Translations under genes and position numbers: made by a program
Shown here: in pieces, positions 8,192-18,273 of the stretch
Layout of the letters: each line of letters opens with the position of its first letter
How positions within the stretch are numbered: position 1 is the first letter of the stretch
The notes under the pieces: generated by a model
What the model was told of the DNA's origin: nothing
The model's database searches: none
Seen by the model: the letters and a program-made list of their open reading frames with translations, nothing else
Assembly: GCF_043555975.1 (NCBI RefSeq)
Contig: NZ_JBIGIA010000001.1
Location: forward strand, 372,001-436,000
DNA length: 64,000 nt
Direction: 5' to 3'
Source of the DNA: Pelomonas nitida
GTDB taxonomy: Bacteria; Pseudomonadota; Gammaproteobacteria; Burkholderiales; Burkholderiaceae_C

Positions 8192-8677
8192 TCAGGCCGC
8201 CTGCAGTTCCGCCGACTCCATGACAGGGCGGCCGGGTGCGGCGAAAGCGGGACCATAGGGCGCCGTGGCGAATTCCTTGTGCAGGCGTTGCAGCAGATCC
8301 TCGCGATCGGGCTGCGGTGCGCCGCACGAGGTGCGCGAGGCGATGGCGCGGTCCAGTGCGCCTTCGATGCCGTTGCATTGCACCGAGTAGGACGTGTGGT
8401 GCGGTTGGCCCTGGCGATCGGTCCAGGTGGCCACCACGCGCAGCACGGGGCCGCAGCTGCGCATCGCCCATTCGAAGCGGATGCCGGCCGTGCGTGTGCG
8501 GCTGCGGCGCATCAGGCGGCCCATGGCGCTGCCGCCGGGCCGGCGCTGCCGCGGTGCTTGCTCATCGCCGGTGGCGGGGGTGGCCGCAGCGTCCGGGGTC
8601 ACGGCCGGCTGCGTCGGCTCGACGCGGTGCAGGGGCGTGGCTTGGACGGAGGCGGCGAGTTGAGCGTCGAAATCCAT
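8192..8677 (-). CDS. Hypothetical protein
   Basis: 161 residues. The start at 8677 follows AAGGAG by a suitable distance. The N-terminal 50 residues are Ala/Pro-rich and probably disordered. A basic stretch RRPGGSAMGRLMRRSRTR leads into a compact region with Trp and Cys residues (FEWAMRSCGPVLRVVATW, SVQCNGIEG) that looks folded. No signal peptide or membrane segment. Not recognised. Confidence 0.65.
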   Translation of the reverse strand: MDFDAQLAASVQATPLHRVEPTQPAVTPDAAATPATGDEQAPRQRRPGGSAMGRLMRRSRTRTAGIRFEWAMRSCGPVLRVVATWTDRQGQPHHTSYSVQCNGIEGALDRAIASRTSCGAPQPDREDLLQRLHKEFATAPYGPAFAAPGRPVMESAELQAA

Positions 8678-8748
8678 GTCAATGACTCCTTGGCAGCGGG
8701 TGAAGGTGAAACCTGTCTGCCATGGGCAAGCGGTGTGCCCGCGGCGCG

Positions 8749-10179
8749 TCAGAGCAGCGGTTCGATGACGCGCGCCAGCCCTTCCAGCAGGCGCTGACCC
8801 AGCCCGCGCTGGGCCCAGCGGCGGGCCTCGATCGGCGTGGACGTGGCGAGATCGCGCGAAAACAGGGCCTGCATCTGTTCGCCGAAGTCGTCGCCCAGCA
8901 CGATGACGTCCATCTCGTTGTTGCCGACGATGCTGCGCCAGTCGAGGTTGCTGGAGCCGACACTGGAGAACACGCCGTCGATGACGGCCGTCTTGGCGTG
9001 CATCACCGCGTGGGACATCTCGTGGATCTGCACGCCGGCTTCCAGCAGTTGCGCGTAGCGGGAGCGCGCGGCGTGCAACACCATCGTCACGTCGCTGCGC
9101 CCCGGCAGCACCAGGCTGACGGCCACGCCGCGGCGGGCGGCGGCGCACAGCGCGTCGATCAGTTCGGACCCCGGCGCGAAGTACGCCATCGTCAGCTGCA
9201 CGCTGCGCTGCGACGCGTTGATCGCGTGCAGCAGCGCCGTGTACGTGGGATTGATGCCGTTGGCGGGGTCGCCGGCCACAAGCTTGACGACGCGCTGCCC
9301 CGGTGCCGGCACGCGCGGCGCCGGAGCCGTTGGCAGTTCGCCCTTGCAGCCCTGGCGCTCCCAGGACTCGCGAAAGACGGTGGCTAGCGCGGTGACCACC
9401 GGCCCGTGCAGCGCTACCTGCGTGTCGCGCCAGCCCTGCCGGTCAGCGTCTTCCGGCGGGCGCTTGCGCCGGGCGCTGCCGAAGGAACCTTCGGCGTAGA
9501 CGTTGCTCAGGTTGATGCCGCCCGTGAAGGCGACGTCGCTGTCCACCGCCAACATCTTGCGGTGGTTGCGTTGCAGCAGGCCCCAGTGCCCGGGCCGCTC
9601 CAGCGGATTGACCGGGTTGAAGGCGCAGACGGCCACGCCGTCGTCGCGCAGCTTGTCGAAAAAGGCGCGCTCGGTGCCCATCGATCCGACGCTGTCGTAC
9701 ATCAGCGCGACGCTCACGCCCGCGCTGGCCTTGGCCTTCAGCAGCTCGGCGACTTCGGCCGCCACACCCTCGTCCTCGACGATGTAGAACTCCACGAGGA
9801 TGCGGTGTTTGGCGGCGGCGATGGCCGCCTTCATCGCGGCAAACGTGGCCGGGCCGTCGACCAGCAGCCGCGCGGTGTTGCCGCGCAGCAGGCGGTTGTC
9901 GCCGTTCTCGGCGAGCACCGCGAGGTGGCGCTCGAACAGCGCTGCGTTGCCTTCCGCGCGCACGCGGGCCAGGTCATGCGCCTCGGCCGCCGCCGAGACC
10001 GGGCCGGCATGGCCGACCAGCGTCACGCGGTCCGCCACGGCGGGCGCCGAAGCCGGGGGGGATGGGGACGGTGCGGCGCGCGCAGGCAGCCGGCCGCAGG
10101 CGGCTGTCGCCGCGAGCACGCCGAGCGCCAGCAGCAGTCCTAACCACCCGGCGCGTCGCCGGGCGCGTGCTTGGTTCAT
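8749..10179 (-). CDS. Phospholipase D/cardiolipin synthase-like protein
   Basis: 476 residues with two HKD motifs: HRKMLAVDSDVAFTGG with His206, and HAKTAVIDGVFSSVGSS with His394, the paired signature of cardiolipin synthases and bacterial phospholipases D. The N-terminus (MNQARARRRAGWLGLLLA) is a basic region plus a hydrophobic helix ending in TAACG, so it is a membrane anchor or an imperfect lipobox. The start at 10179 is preferred over an upstream TTG at 10218, which has no better ribosome-binding site. The likely reaction is transfer between phosphatidyl groups to make cardiolipin, or phosphodiester hydrolysis. The single exported domain differs from ClsA with its two transmembrane helices. 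Confidence 0.83.
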   Translation of the reverse strand: MNQARARRRAGWLGLLLALGVLAATAACGRLPARAAPSPSPPASAPAVADRVTLVGHAGPVSAAAEAHDLARVRAEGNAALFERHLAVLAENGDNRLLRGNTARLLVDGPATFAAMKAAIAAAKHRILVEFYIVEDEGVAAEVAELLKAKASAGVSVALMYDSVGSMGTERAFFDKLRDDGVAVCAFNPVNPLERPGHWGLLQRNHRKMLAVDSDVAFTGGINLSNVYAEGSFGSARRKRPPEDADRQGWRDTQVALHGPVVTALATVFRESWERQGCKGELPTAPAPRVPAPGQRVVKLVAGDPANGINPTYTALLHAINASQRSVQLTMAYFAPGSELIDALCAAARRGVAVSLVLPGRSDVTMVLHAARSRYAQLLEAGVQIHEMSHAVMHAKTAVIDGVFSSVGSSNLDWRSIVGNNEMDVIVLGDDFGEQMQALFSRDLATSTPIEARRWAQRGLGQRLLEGLARVIEPLL

Positions 10180-10248
10180 GTCGAGGGCCAGATCGGTTGG
10201 CAGCACCCATCGCTGCAACCCGCAACGAGCAAGCCACGTGCCGATGGG

Positions 10249-10422
10249 TCAGTGCGGGCGTTGGTCGATGTGCGCAACCGCACCCGGTGGGGCGGGCGGC
10301 GGCGTCGCGGGCGCGAGTTCTTCCAGGCTGGCGCCCGGGTCCTCCTCGCCGGCAGCGGAGGTGCTGTCGGCGTCGGCGATGGCGGCATCGTTCGGCGAAG
10401 GCGGGGGAGGACGCGGGGTCAT
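10249..10422 (-). CDS. Possible small proline-rich protein
   Basis: 57 codons from ATG at 10422 to TGA at 10249, just upstream of and in line with the phospholipase-like gene. The peptide is low-complexity, rich in Pro, Ala, Asp and Glu (begins MTPRPPPPSPNDAA). The ribosome-binding site is poor. Open frames arise easily in DNA of this GC content, so this is a weak candidate. Nothing else was recognised between 10180 and 10659. Confidence 0.25.
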   Translation of the reverse strand: MTPRPPPPSPNDAAIADADSTSAAGEEDPGASLEELAPATPPPAPPGAVAHIDQRPH

Positions 10423-10659
10423 CGGAGGGCCCTGAACAAGGCGTGGCGAGCACGGCTGGGAAAAGCTGCTGCAAATCCTGCCGACCGAAGGGCGCGATGC
10501 GTCGTTTTGAACGGCACCCGGGCTGACAGTTGCAAACGGCGTGCCGTCCTACGAGCGATCGACCTGCTGGGCGAGAATCCACGCGATCGTTTTCGACGAA
10601 TCTCTCACCCATGGCCCGCAGCCCCATCGATAGGCTGACAACTTTAGGAACCAACCCCG

Positions 10660-12090
<1,431 letters not shown>

Positions 12091-12139
12091 GGCGGGGCCG
12101 GCGGCGCGGGTTCGCAGCGTCGCCGGCCACGGCCCACGC

Positions 12140-12154
12140 CGGCACGTGGCTTGC
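12140..12154 (+). promoter_or_regulatory. Sigma-54-like promoter upstream of the metallopeptidase gene
   Basis: CGGCAC-GTGGC-TTGC, 9 of 10 matches to TGGCAC-N5-TTGC with GG and GC conserved. Transcription would begin near 12166, 123 nt before the downstream gene. It sits just after the NtrC-type activator gene. A chance match is possible in sequence this GC-rich. Confidence 0.4.
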
Positions 12155-12288
12155 CGTGAAGCGGCGCTGACCACTTCCTGCAGAGGCCTGACCGTGCGCA
12201 TCGCCATTGCCCCTCACATCGCTGTCGCTGATTCGCGCATCGCGCGGGGCCGGTCCTTGCCGGCGGCGCCCAATGGGAGCGCGCAGAC

Positions 12289-13446
12289 ATGACGCCGGCT
12301 TCTTCGACGGCCCGGCGCGCCGTGCCTCAGCCCACCACGCCGCGTGCCTTTGCCTGCCTCTGTGGCCGGCCAGTGTTCTTTCGCAACAGCCAGTGCCTGG
12401 CCTGCGGGCGGCCATTGGGTTATGCGGCCGAGCGCGGTGCGCTGCTGGCGCTGGAGCCCGCGCCGCAGCGGGCAGGCAGGGGCGGCTGGCGCGAGGCCGG
12501 CCGGCCGGCGCGCGGCGCGCCGCGTTACGCGCGTTGTGCCAATCTCGATTCGGCAGCCGCCTGCAACTGGCTGCTCGGCGCCGACGAGGCGGCTGCCGGC
12601 TTCACCTTGTGCCGCTGCTGTCGCCTGACGCGCACGGTACCGGACCTGACCCGGCCGGACGCCGGCCTGTGGTGGTGCCGCATCGAGCAGGCCAAGCGTC
12701 GGCTGGTGTCGTCGCTGCTGGGCCTGTCGCTGCCGGTGCGGGCCCAGGCCGAGGTGCCCGACGGGCTGGGTCTGGCGTTCGATCTGTTGATCGCGCCGCC
12801 CGAAGGGCCGGGCGTCATCACCGGCCATGCCGACGGCGTCATCACGCTGGACGCTTCCGAAGCCGACGACGCGCGCCGCGAGGCCCGGCGGGACAGCCTG
12901 GGTGAGCCTTACCGCACGCTGCTGGGCCATCTGCGTCACGAGATCGGCCATTACTACTGGCAATTGCTGGTGGCGCCGAGCGCGTGGCTGGCGCCGGTGC
13001 GCGAGGTCTTTGGCGACGACCGGGAGGACTACGCCGCCGCGCTGCAGCGGCATTACACGCAAGGCCAGCCGCCGGACTGGGGCCAGCGCTTCGTCAGTGC
13101 CTATGCGAGCTGCCACCCGTGGGAGGACTGGGCCGAGACCTGGGCGCATTACCTGCACCTGGTGGACACGCTGGACACGGCGCGCAGCTTCGGCCTGGAC
13201 GGGGAGCGCGTGGAGTTGAGCTATGAGCGCTTCGGCGCCGAGGTGCTGGCCGGCATCCCTGTCGCGGCGCCAGACGACAGCGCGGCGGAGTTTCTTCACC
13301 TCATCAACAGCTGGATGGAGCTGACCGGCGTGCTCAACGAGCTGTCGCGCAGCATGGGCGTGGCGGACTTCTATCCCTTCGTGCTGTCAGCGCCCGTCGT
13401 GCGCAAGCTCTACTTGGTGCACGGCGTCATCCGCGCCGCGGGCTGA
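12289..13446 (+). CDS. Putative zinc-binding metallopeptidase with N-terminal zinc ribbon
   Basis: 385 residues. N-terminal CxC...CxxC elements (ACLCGRPVFF, SQCLACGRP) plus later Cys pairs (YARCANL, LCRCCRL) form a zinc-ribbon-like region. The peptidase part has LRHEIGHYYW, a perfect HExxH, followed by the conserved YASCHPWEDWAETWAHYLH block. This matches a family annotated only as putative zinc-binding metallopeptidases (Peptidase_Mx/DUF2248-like). No signal peptide, so it is probably cytoplasmic. The ATG at 12289 follows GGGAG by about 8 nt. Substrate unknown. Confidence 0.82.
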   Translation: MTPASSTARRAVPQPTTPRAFACLCGRPVFFRNSQCLACGRPLGYAAERGALLALEPAPQRAGRGGWREAGRPARGAPRYARCANLDSAAACNWLLGADEAAAGFTLCRCCRLTRTVPDLTRPDAGLWWCRIEQAKRRLVSSLLGLSLPVRAQAEVPDGLGLAFDLLIAPPEGPGVITGHADGVITLDASEADDARREARRDSLGEPYRTLLGHLRHEIGHYYWQLLVAPSAWLAPVREVFGDDREDYAAALQRHYTQGQPPDWGQRFVSAYASCHPWEDWAETWAHYLHLVDTLDTARSFGLDGERVELSYERFGAEVLAGIPVAAPDDSAAEFLHLINSWMELTGVLNELSRSMGVADFYPFVLSAPVVRKLYLVHGVIRAAG

Positions 13447-13473
13447 GGCCCGGCATCGGCGCGCAAAGGGGGA

Positions 13474-13507
13474 GGGCCGCTCCGCCCGTGGGTTGGCAGA
13501 GCGGCCC
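13474..13507. terminator. Hairpin between convergent genes, probable bidirectional terminator
   Basis: Perfect 9-bp stem GGGCCGCTC/GAGCGGCCC with a 16-nt loop, between the ends of the metallopeptidase (+) and DUF2383 (-) genes. On the minus strand the stem is followed by TCCCCCTTT. The T-run is weak. Confidence 0.5.
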
Positions 13508-13516
13508 GGGCGCTCG

Positions 13517-13972
13517 TCAGAGCGCGGCGGCGCGGGCTGCGTCGCGCTGCATGCGCACCTGCAGATGGTTGCGCTTCACGCCCTCGTACTGGCGCTCTAC
13601 GACCAGGCGCACTTCCGGCGGCAGCGGCTCGTCCAGTGCCTTGCGGTAGCTCTCCAGCGCGCTGTCTTCGCCGCGTTCGGTCTCTTCGAGGATGGCCTTG
13701 TCGGTGTAGCCGGCCAGCGTGCCCTTCACGGCCACCCAGCCGCGGTGCAGTGCACCTACCGCCGTGCCGCTGTCCTCGGCCTTGCCGCCCAGTCGTGTCA
13801 CCAGCTGCTGCAGCTCTGCTGCGGCCTGGCGGCACTCTTCGGCGCGGGCCGTGAAGCTCTGCTTCAGCGCCGGGTCCTGCATGTACTCGGCCGAGGTGCG
13901 GAAGCCGTACTCGCCGTCCTTGCTGGTTTCGATGAGGTCGTTCAGCGTGTCGATGATGTCGTCGTTGCTCAT
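13517..13972 (-). CDS. PA2169-family four-helix-bundle protein (DUF2383)
   Basis: 151 residues, all-helical and Glu/Gln/Arg-rich, with the family pattern DIIDTLNDLIETSKDGEYGF at the N-terminus, EECRQAAAELQQLV in the middle and a C-terminal ILEETERGEDSALESYRKAL. The family has a ferritin/rubrerythrin-like bundle and is common in stress or stationary-phase gene sets; its biochemical role is not established. The start at 13972 is supported by AAGGAA 8 nt upstream. Confidence 0.85.
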   Translation of the reverse strand: MSNDDIIDTLNDLIETSKDGEYGFRTSAEYMQDPALKQSFTARAEECRQAAAELQQLVTRLGGKAEDSGTAVGALHRGWVAVKGTLAGYTDKAILEETERGEDSALESYRKALDEPLPPEVRLVVERQYEGVKRNHLQVRMQRDAARAAAL

Positions 13973-14074
13973 GTCGAGGTTCCTTTCAAGGTGGAGAGGT
14001 GCTGTGCGACGGCGCCGCAACAGCACGCACCTCCATCAGGGCACATGGCGTGCCCGCCCCATGAACAACCCGTG

Positions 14075-16330
14075 TCAGTGCGGTCGTGGCGCTCGCGCGG
14101 CCCGCCACGCGGCCTGCAGCGCCGCCAGCAGCTCGGCCGGTGCGCAGGGCTTGCGCAACACGGTGAACTCGCCATCGGCGATGGCCGTGTTGCTGAACCC
14201 GGTGATCAGCGTCACGGGCAGCCCCGGCCGCAGTTCGCGCAGCCGCCGCGCCAGGGCCACGCCGTCGAGTGCGCCCGGCATGACGATGTCGCTCAGCACG
14301 AGGTCCACCGTGGCGCCGGCCTCCAGCAGGCGCAGCGCCGCGTCGGCCTGGCTGGCGCGCAGCACGCGTGCGCCTTGCGCTGCGAGCAGGGCGGTGGTCA
14401 CGTCGGCCAGCGCTTCCTCGTCCTCCACCAGCAGCACGGTCGCGCCCGCCAGGCCCTGCTCCACGGCGGGTGGTGTGGCGGCTGGCTGGGGCTCGTCGCC
14501 TTGCGCTGCCGGCAGCAGCAGCGACACGGTCGTGCCCAGGCCGGGCGTGCTGGCCAGGCGTGCCGTGCCGCCGGCCTGGGTGGCAAAGCCGTAGACCTGG
14601 CTCAGCCCCAGGCCGCTGCCCTGGCCCACCGGCTTGGTGGTGAAGAAGGGCTCGAACGCATGGGCGGCCAGGTCAGCCTCCATCCCCACGCCGTCGTCAC
14701 CCACGGTCAGCAGGACATAGTCGGTGTGTGCAAGTTGCGGCAAACCTTCCATGTCGTCGGCCGTTGCGGGCGCGGCGCGCAGCCGCAGCTCGCCCCCACG
14801 GGGCATGGCGTCGTGCGCGTTCAGCGCGAGGTTGAGCAGCGCCAGGTCCAGCTCGCTGGCGTCCACGCGCACGGGGGCGACGTCGGGTGCCACGTGCACC
14901 TGGATGTCGATGCGCCGGCCCAGCACGCTGCGCAGCAGCTCCTGCACTTCGGGCAGATAGCGGGCCAGCGACAGCGTCTGCAGGCGCACGCCCGTGCGGT
15001 GGCCTGACACGCGCAGCAGGTGCTGCGTGAGCTGGCTGCCTCGGGCGACGGCGCGCTGTGTGGCGCCCAGCGGCGCCTGCAACTCCGCTGCCGCCGCGTG
15101 CCGCTGGATGAGATGCATGCTGTTGCTGACGATGCCCAGCAGGTTGTTGAACTCGTGGGCTACACCGCCGGTCAGCCGGCCGAGGGCCTCGACGCGCTGG
15201 CTCTGCGCGCCACGCTGCTCCATGACCCGCGTGCGCTCCACGGCCTGGGCCACGCTGCGCTCCAGTTCCGCGCGTGAGCCGGCCATGGTTCGCCCGGCCG
15301 TGGCGAGTGCTTCGGCCACCTCGTCGCACTCGACCATGCCCGTCGGGCCGCCGGGCACGTGGCGGCCGGCTTGCAGCGCCTGCGCGGCGGATTTCAGCGT
15401 GCGGATGGGGCGCTCGATGCGGCGCGCCACCCACAAGGCGCCCAGCAAGGCCAGCATGCCCAGCGCCAGCGCCCCGACGACGACGCGCACCACCTCGTTA
15501 GGCAGGCGGCCGGCGTAGGCGTCCAGCGGCATGGCGGTGACGTAGCTCCAGCCCAGTGGTGAGGTACTGAAGTAGCCTGCGGTCGGCATGCCGTCCAGCG
15601 CCACGGCCTGGAAGCTGCCCTCGGTGCCGAGGGCCATGCGCTGGCGCAGCTCGTCTCGCACCGGGCGACCCGCGTAGCTGATGCCGCCGGGCTGCCGCGC
15701 GACGACGCGGCCGGCGTTGTCCATCACCGTGCCGATCCAGCCCGGGTTGGCCTGGCTCTGCACGATGCGCTGCAGCTCGGACGGCTGGATGGTGACGACC
15801 AGGTTGTAGAGCAGCTGGCCGTCGCGCAGCACCGGCTCCACCCAGGCCGCCGCGAGGTCATCGCCGTGCGGCTCGCCCACCGCACCGGCCGGCCTTGGCA
15901 GCGGTTGCAGGGGCAGCATCTGGGCGGTGGCCAGCAGCGTGGCGGGCGCGGCCATCTCCGCCAGCGGCATGCCTTCGGGTTGGCGGGTGCTCAGCAGCAG
16001 GCGGCCCGGCGCGCGCAGCTCCACCCAGCCGGCCATGTCCTGCATCACCCGGCGTGCCTGCTGCTCGAAGGCCTGCAGCCGTTCGGGCGGCGGAAGCTCG
16101 GTGCCATCCAGCGCCGGGGACTGGGACAGCACGCTGGCGATCGTGGCGCGGCGGGAGAGTTCGCTGTCGACGAGCATGGACAGCGCACGCGCGGTGGCGC
16201 GCAGATTGCGGTCATGCGCTTCGCGCTCGGCGGCGTAGGTGCTGCCGATCAGCCAGCTGACGCCCAGCATGCCCGGCAGCAGCACCGACAGGACGAGCAA
16301 CAAGAGGCGGGAACGGATGGTGACGGGCAT
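14075..16330 (-). CDS. Hybrid sensor histidine kinase/response regulator
   Basis: 751 residues from ATG 16330 (MPVTIRSRLLLLVLSV). Order: transmembrane helix about 8-30; periplasmic double-Cache-like sensor about 35-270 (WVEPVLRDGQLLYNLVVT, GIPT-like GMPTAGYFS); second membrane helix near 280; HAMP; dimerisation domain with phospho-His392 in GGVAHEFNNLLG; HATPase with NALNAHD-type N box, GDDGVGM and GSGLGLS; C-terminal receiver with Asp681 in LVLSDIVMPG and the conserved Lys in VLRKP. It would sense a small periplasmic ligand and relay phosphate internally. A longer start at 16423 is possible but has no ribosome-binding site. Its output partner is unknown. Confidence 0.88.
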   Translation of the reverse strand: MPVTIRSRLLLLVLSVLLPGMLGVSWLIGSTYAAEREAHDRNLRATARALSMLVDSELSRRATIASVLSQSPALDGTELPPPERLQAFEQQARRVMQDMAGWVELRAPGRLLLSTRQPEGMPLAEMAAPATLLATAQMLPLQPLPRPAGAVGEPHGDDLAAAWVEPVLRDGQLLYNLVVTIQPSELQRIVQSQANPGWIGTVMDNAGRVVARQPGGISYAGRPVRDELRQRMALGTEGSFQAVALDGMPTAGYFSTSPLGWSYVTAMPLDAYAGRLPNEVVRVVVGALALGMLALLGALWVARRIERPIRTLKSAAQALQAGRHVPGGPTGMVECDEVAEALATAGRTMAGSRAELERSVAQAVERTRVMEQRGAQSQRVEALGRLTGGVAHEFNNLLGIVSNSMHLIQRHAAAAELQAPLGATQRAVARGSQLTQHLLRVSGHRTGVRLQTLSLARYLPEVQELLRSVLGRRIDIQVHVAPDVAPVRVDASELDLALLNLALNAHDAMPRGGELRLRAAPATADDMEGLPQLAHTDYVLLTVGDDGVGMEADLAAHAFEPFFTTKPVGQGSGLGLSQVYGFATQAGGTARLASTPGLGTTVSLLLPAAQGDEPQPAATPPAVEQGLAGATVLLVEDEEALADVTTALLAAQGARVLRASQADAALRLLEAGATVDLVLSDIVMPGALDGVALARRLRELRPGLPVTLITGFSNTAIADGEFTVLRKPCAPAELLAALQAAWRAARAPRPH

Positions 16331-16455
16331 CTCGAAACGGAGGGATCGCGCGCGCCGGGCTGGTGGCAGCGATGGCAAATGGGCGAGCGTATCGCCACGG
16401 GTGCCATTGGGGAGGGCAGGCATTCGCGCGGACAGACTTTCAGCAGGCAAGTTGC

Positions 16456-17607
16456 TCAGGTGTAGCGTGCGCGGGCCGGCCGGGCGGCCGGGCGACGCAG
16501 CAGTGAGCGAAGTGAGGGAGGGCGCTCGCGCTCCCCTTCCAGGAAGTGCCGCAGCAGCCGCAGACCGCGCACGCGGCGGCAGACGCTGCGCAGCGCGATC
16601 AGCAGTGGCACGGCGATCAGCGCGCCGGCGATACCCCACAGCCAGCCCCAGAACATCACCGACAGAAACACCGCCACCGGGCTCAGCGACAGCCGCCGGC
16701 CGATGATGAGCGGGCTGACGATGTTGCTCTCGACGGCGTGCACGACGGCGAAGGCCAGCATCGGCGCGAAGATCTGCGCTCCGCTGTCGAAGCTGCTGAT
16801 GCCGGCCAGCAGCAGCAGGCCCATCACGGCCATCGGGCCGATGTAGGGCACGAAGCACAGCACCGCGACGATGGCACCCCACAGGGTCGGGTTGGGCAGG
16901 CCGAGCGTCCACAGCGTGAAGCCCATGATGAGGCCCACCGTGCCATTCACGACACCCACCACGACGAGCCAGCGGCCGATCTCGCGCTGGGCGGCGCGCA
17001 CACCGCTCAGCAGCAAGGCCCGCTTGCGCTGGCGCGGCACCGCCTCCACCACACGCGACAGCACCCAGTGCTCCGAGGCGAGCAGGAAGTACAGCAGGAT
17101 GACCGTCGCGCTGGCCGAGAAGACGAAGGCCAGGCTGCGCGTCACGACCAGCCCGGTCAGCGCCACGCCCTCGCTGGCCAGGCGTTCCTTGAGCGGGTCG
17201 GCCGGTGTGGCGGACAGCGTCGAGGGGCGTCCGCTGCGGCCCTCTGGCGCGCGCAGCCCGGGGATCGTGGCGCGCAGCGCCTCCACCTGTTCGAGGAGTT
17301 GGGAGACGGTTCGCGGCGCAGCCTCCCACCAGGCCGCCGCCGGGCGGGCCAGGCTCATGGCCATCGGCACGGTGCTGCCCAGCAGCGCGAGCACGATGAG
17401 CAGTGCCCCCAGCATCTCGGGCACGCCACGTCGGCGCAGCCAGCGTACGGCCGGGGCCAGCGCCAGCGTCAGCAGCACGGCCACCAGCACCGGGGCCAGC
17501 AGCGGCCGCGCCTCGCGAACGGCGAACACCAGCGTCAGCGCGAACACGCCACGCAGCGCCCAGCTGCTGCCCGCGATGCGGGCTGCGGTGTGGGTGGTCG
17601 TGTCCAT
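16456..17607 (-). CDS. AI-2E family membrane transporter/permease
   Basis: 383 residues with about seven or eight membrane segments, including a paired pair at the N-terminus (GVFALTLVFA, LLAPVLVAVLLTLALA), a cytoplasmic or periplasmic stretch about 85-155, and the C-terminal WGAIVAVLCFVPYIGP and VESNIVSPLIIGRRLSLSP blocks that mark the AI-2E exporter family (PerM/TqsA-like). Transport substrates vary within the family and cannot be read here. The start codon overlaps the stop of the BON lipoprotein gene by one base (TGATG), so translation is probably coupled. Confidence 0.87.
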   Translation of the reverse strand: MDTTTHTAARIAGSSWALRGVFALTLVFAVREARPLLAPVLVAVLLTLALAPAVRWLRRRGVPEMLGALLIVLALLGSTVPMAMSLARPAAAWWEAAPRTVSQLLEQVEALRATIPGLRAPEGRSGRPSTLSATPADPLKERLASEGVALTGLVVTRSLAFVFSASATVILLYFLLASEHWVLSRVVEAVPRQRKRALLLSGVRAAQREIGRWLVVVGVVNGTVGLIMGFTLWTLGLPNPTLWGAIVAVLCFVPYIGPMAVMGLLLLAGISSFDSGAQIFAPMLAFAVVHAVESNIVSPLIIGRRLSLSPVAVFLSVMFWGWLWGIAGALIAVPLLIALRSVCRRVRGLRLLRHFLEGERERPPSLRSLLRRPAARPARARYT

Positions 17608-17924
17608 CAGCGGGCCGCCGCTCCGACGACGATGTGGTTGCGCACGTCCTTCACGTCTGGAACCCCGCGCGCGAGTTGGCCGGCACGCGCCTTCTCAGCC
17701 TCGGTGGCAGCGAAGCCGGCAAGTTGTACGGTGCCCTGTGATGCGGTGACCTGAACGCCCATGGCGTTGACGTCGGCGTCTTCGGCAAAGCGCGCCTTCA
17801 CGCGCGTGCTGAGGGCGGCGTCGGCGAGGGGCGCGCCCGAGCCGCCTGGGCCGGCGGGCAGGGTACAGCCCGCCGTGACGAGCGCGCCGGCCGTGATGAG
17901 CGATGCGAGGAGGATGTTCTTCAT
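17607..17924 (-). CDS. BON-domain lipoprotein
   Basis: 105 residues. Lipoprotein signal MKNILLASLITAGALVTAGC with Cys20 as the lipidated residue, then one BON domain (LSTRVKARFAEDADVNAMGVQV ... GTVQLAGFAA ... VPDVKDVRNHIVV). BON domains bind phospholipid or outer-membrane partners in envelope stress proteins such as OsmY. The start at 17924 has GGGAG upstream. It is the first gene of a pair with the AI-2E transporter. Confidence 0.88.
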   Translation of the reverse strand: MKNILLASLITAGALVTAGCTLPAGPGGSGAPLADAALSTRVKARFAEDADVNAMGVQVTASQGTVQLAGFAATEAEKARAGQLARGVPDVKDVRNHIVVGAAAR

Positions 17925-18273
17925 GGTGTCTCCCAAGGCGAGGCGCAGCGCTCGCTGACCCATGTAAAGCAAAGCATGTGCCCGACTCACTCGTCATGGC
18001 CGGGCGCGCGACATGCCAGGGTGTGCTGGGCGAGCGCGCGTTGCACTGCGGCCGACCGGCAGCGTTTACCGACTTTGCGTCGCAGCCCCCAGGGCGACCG
18101 GTAAAAGCTGCAGCCTCGGCTGGTTGCGCACACCCCGTTGTGGCGGGCGCGCCCTGGCGCCACAGCAGTTCCATCGCTCGCTGCCGCTGCGGCACGAAGG
18201 TTGCGTTACGTCCCGTTGCATCGCACGCCGGCATGGCGGCGCGAGTCTTTTCAAACGAAATCGAGGAACGCAA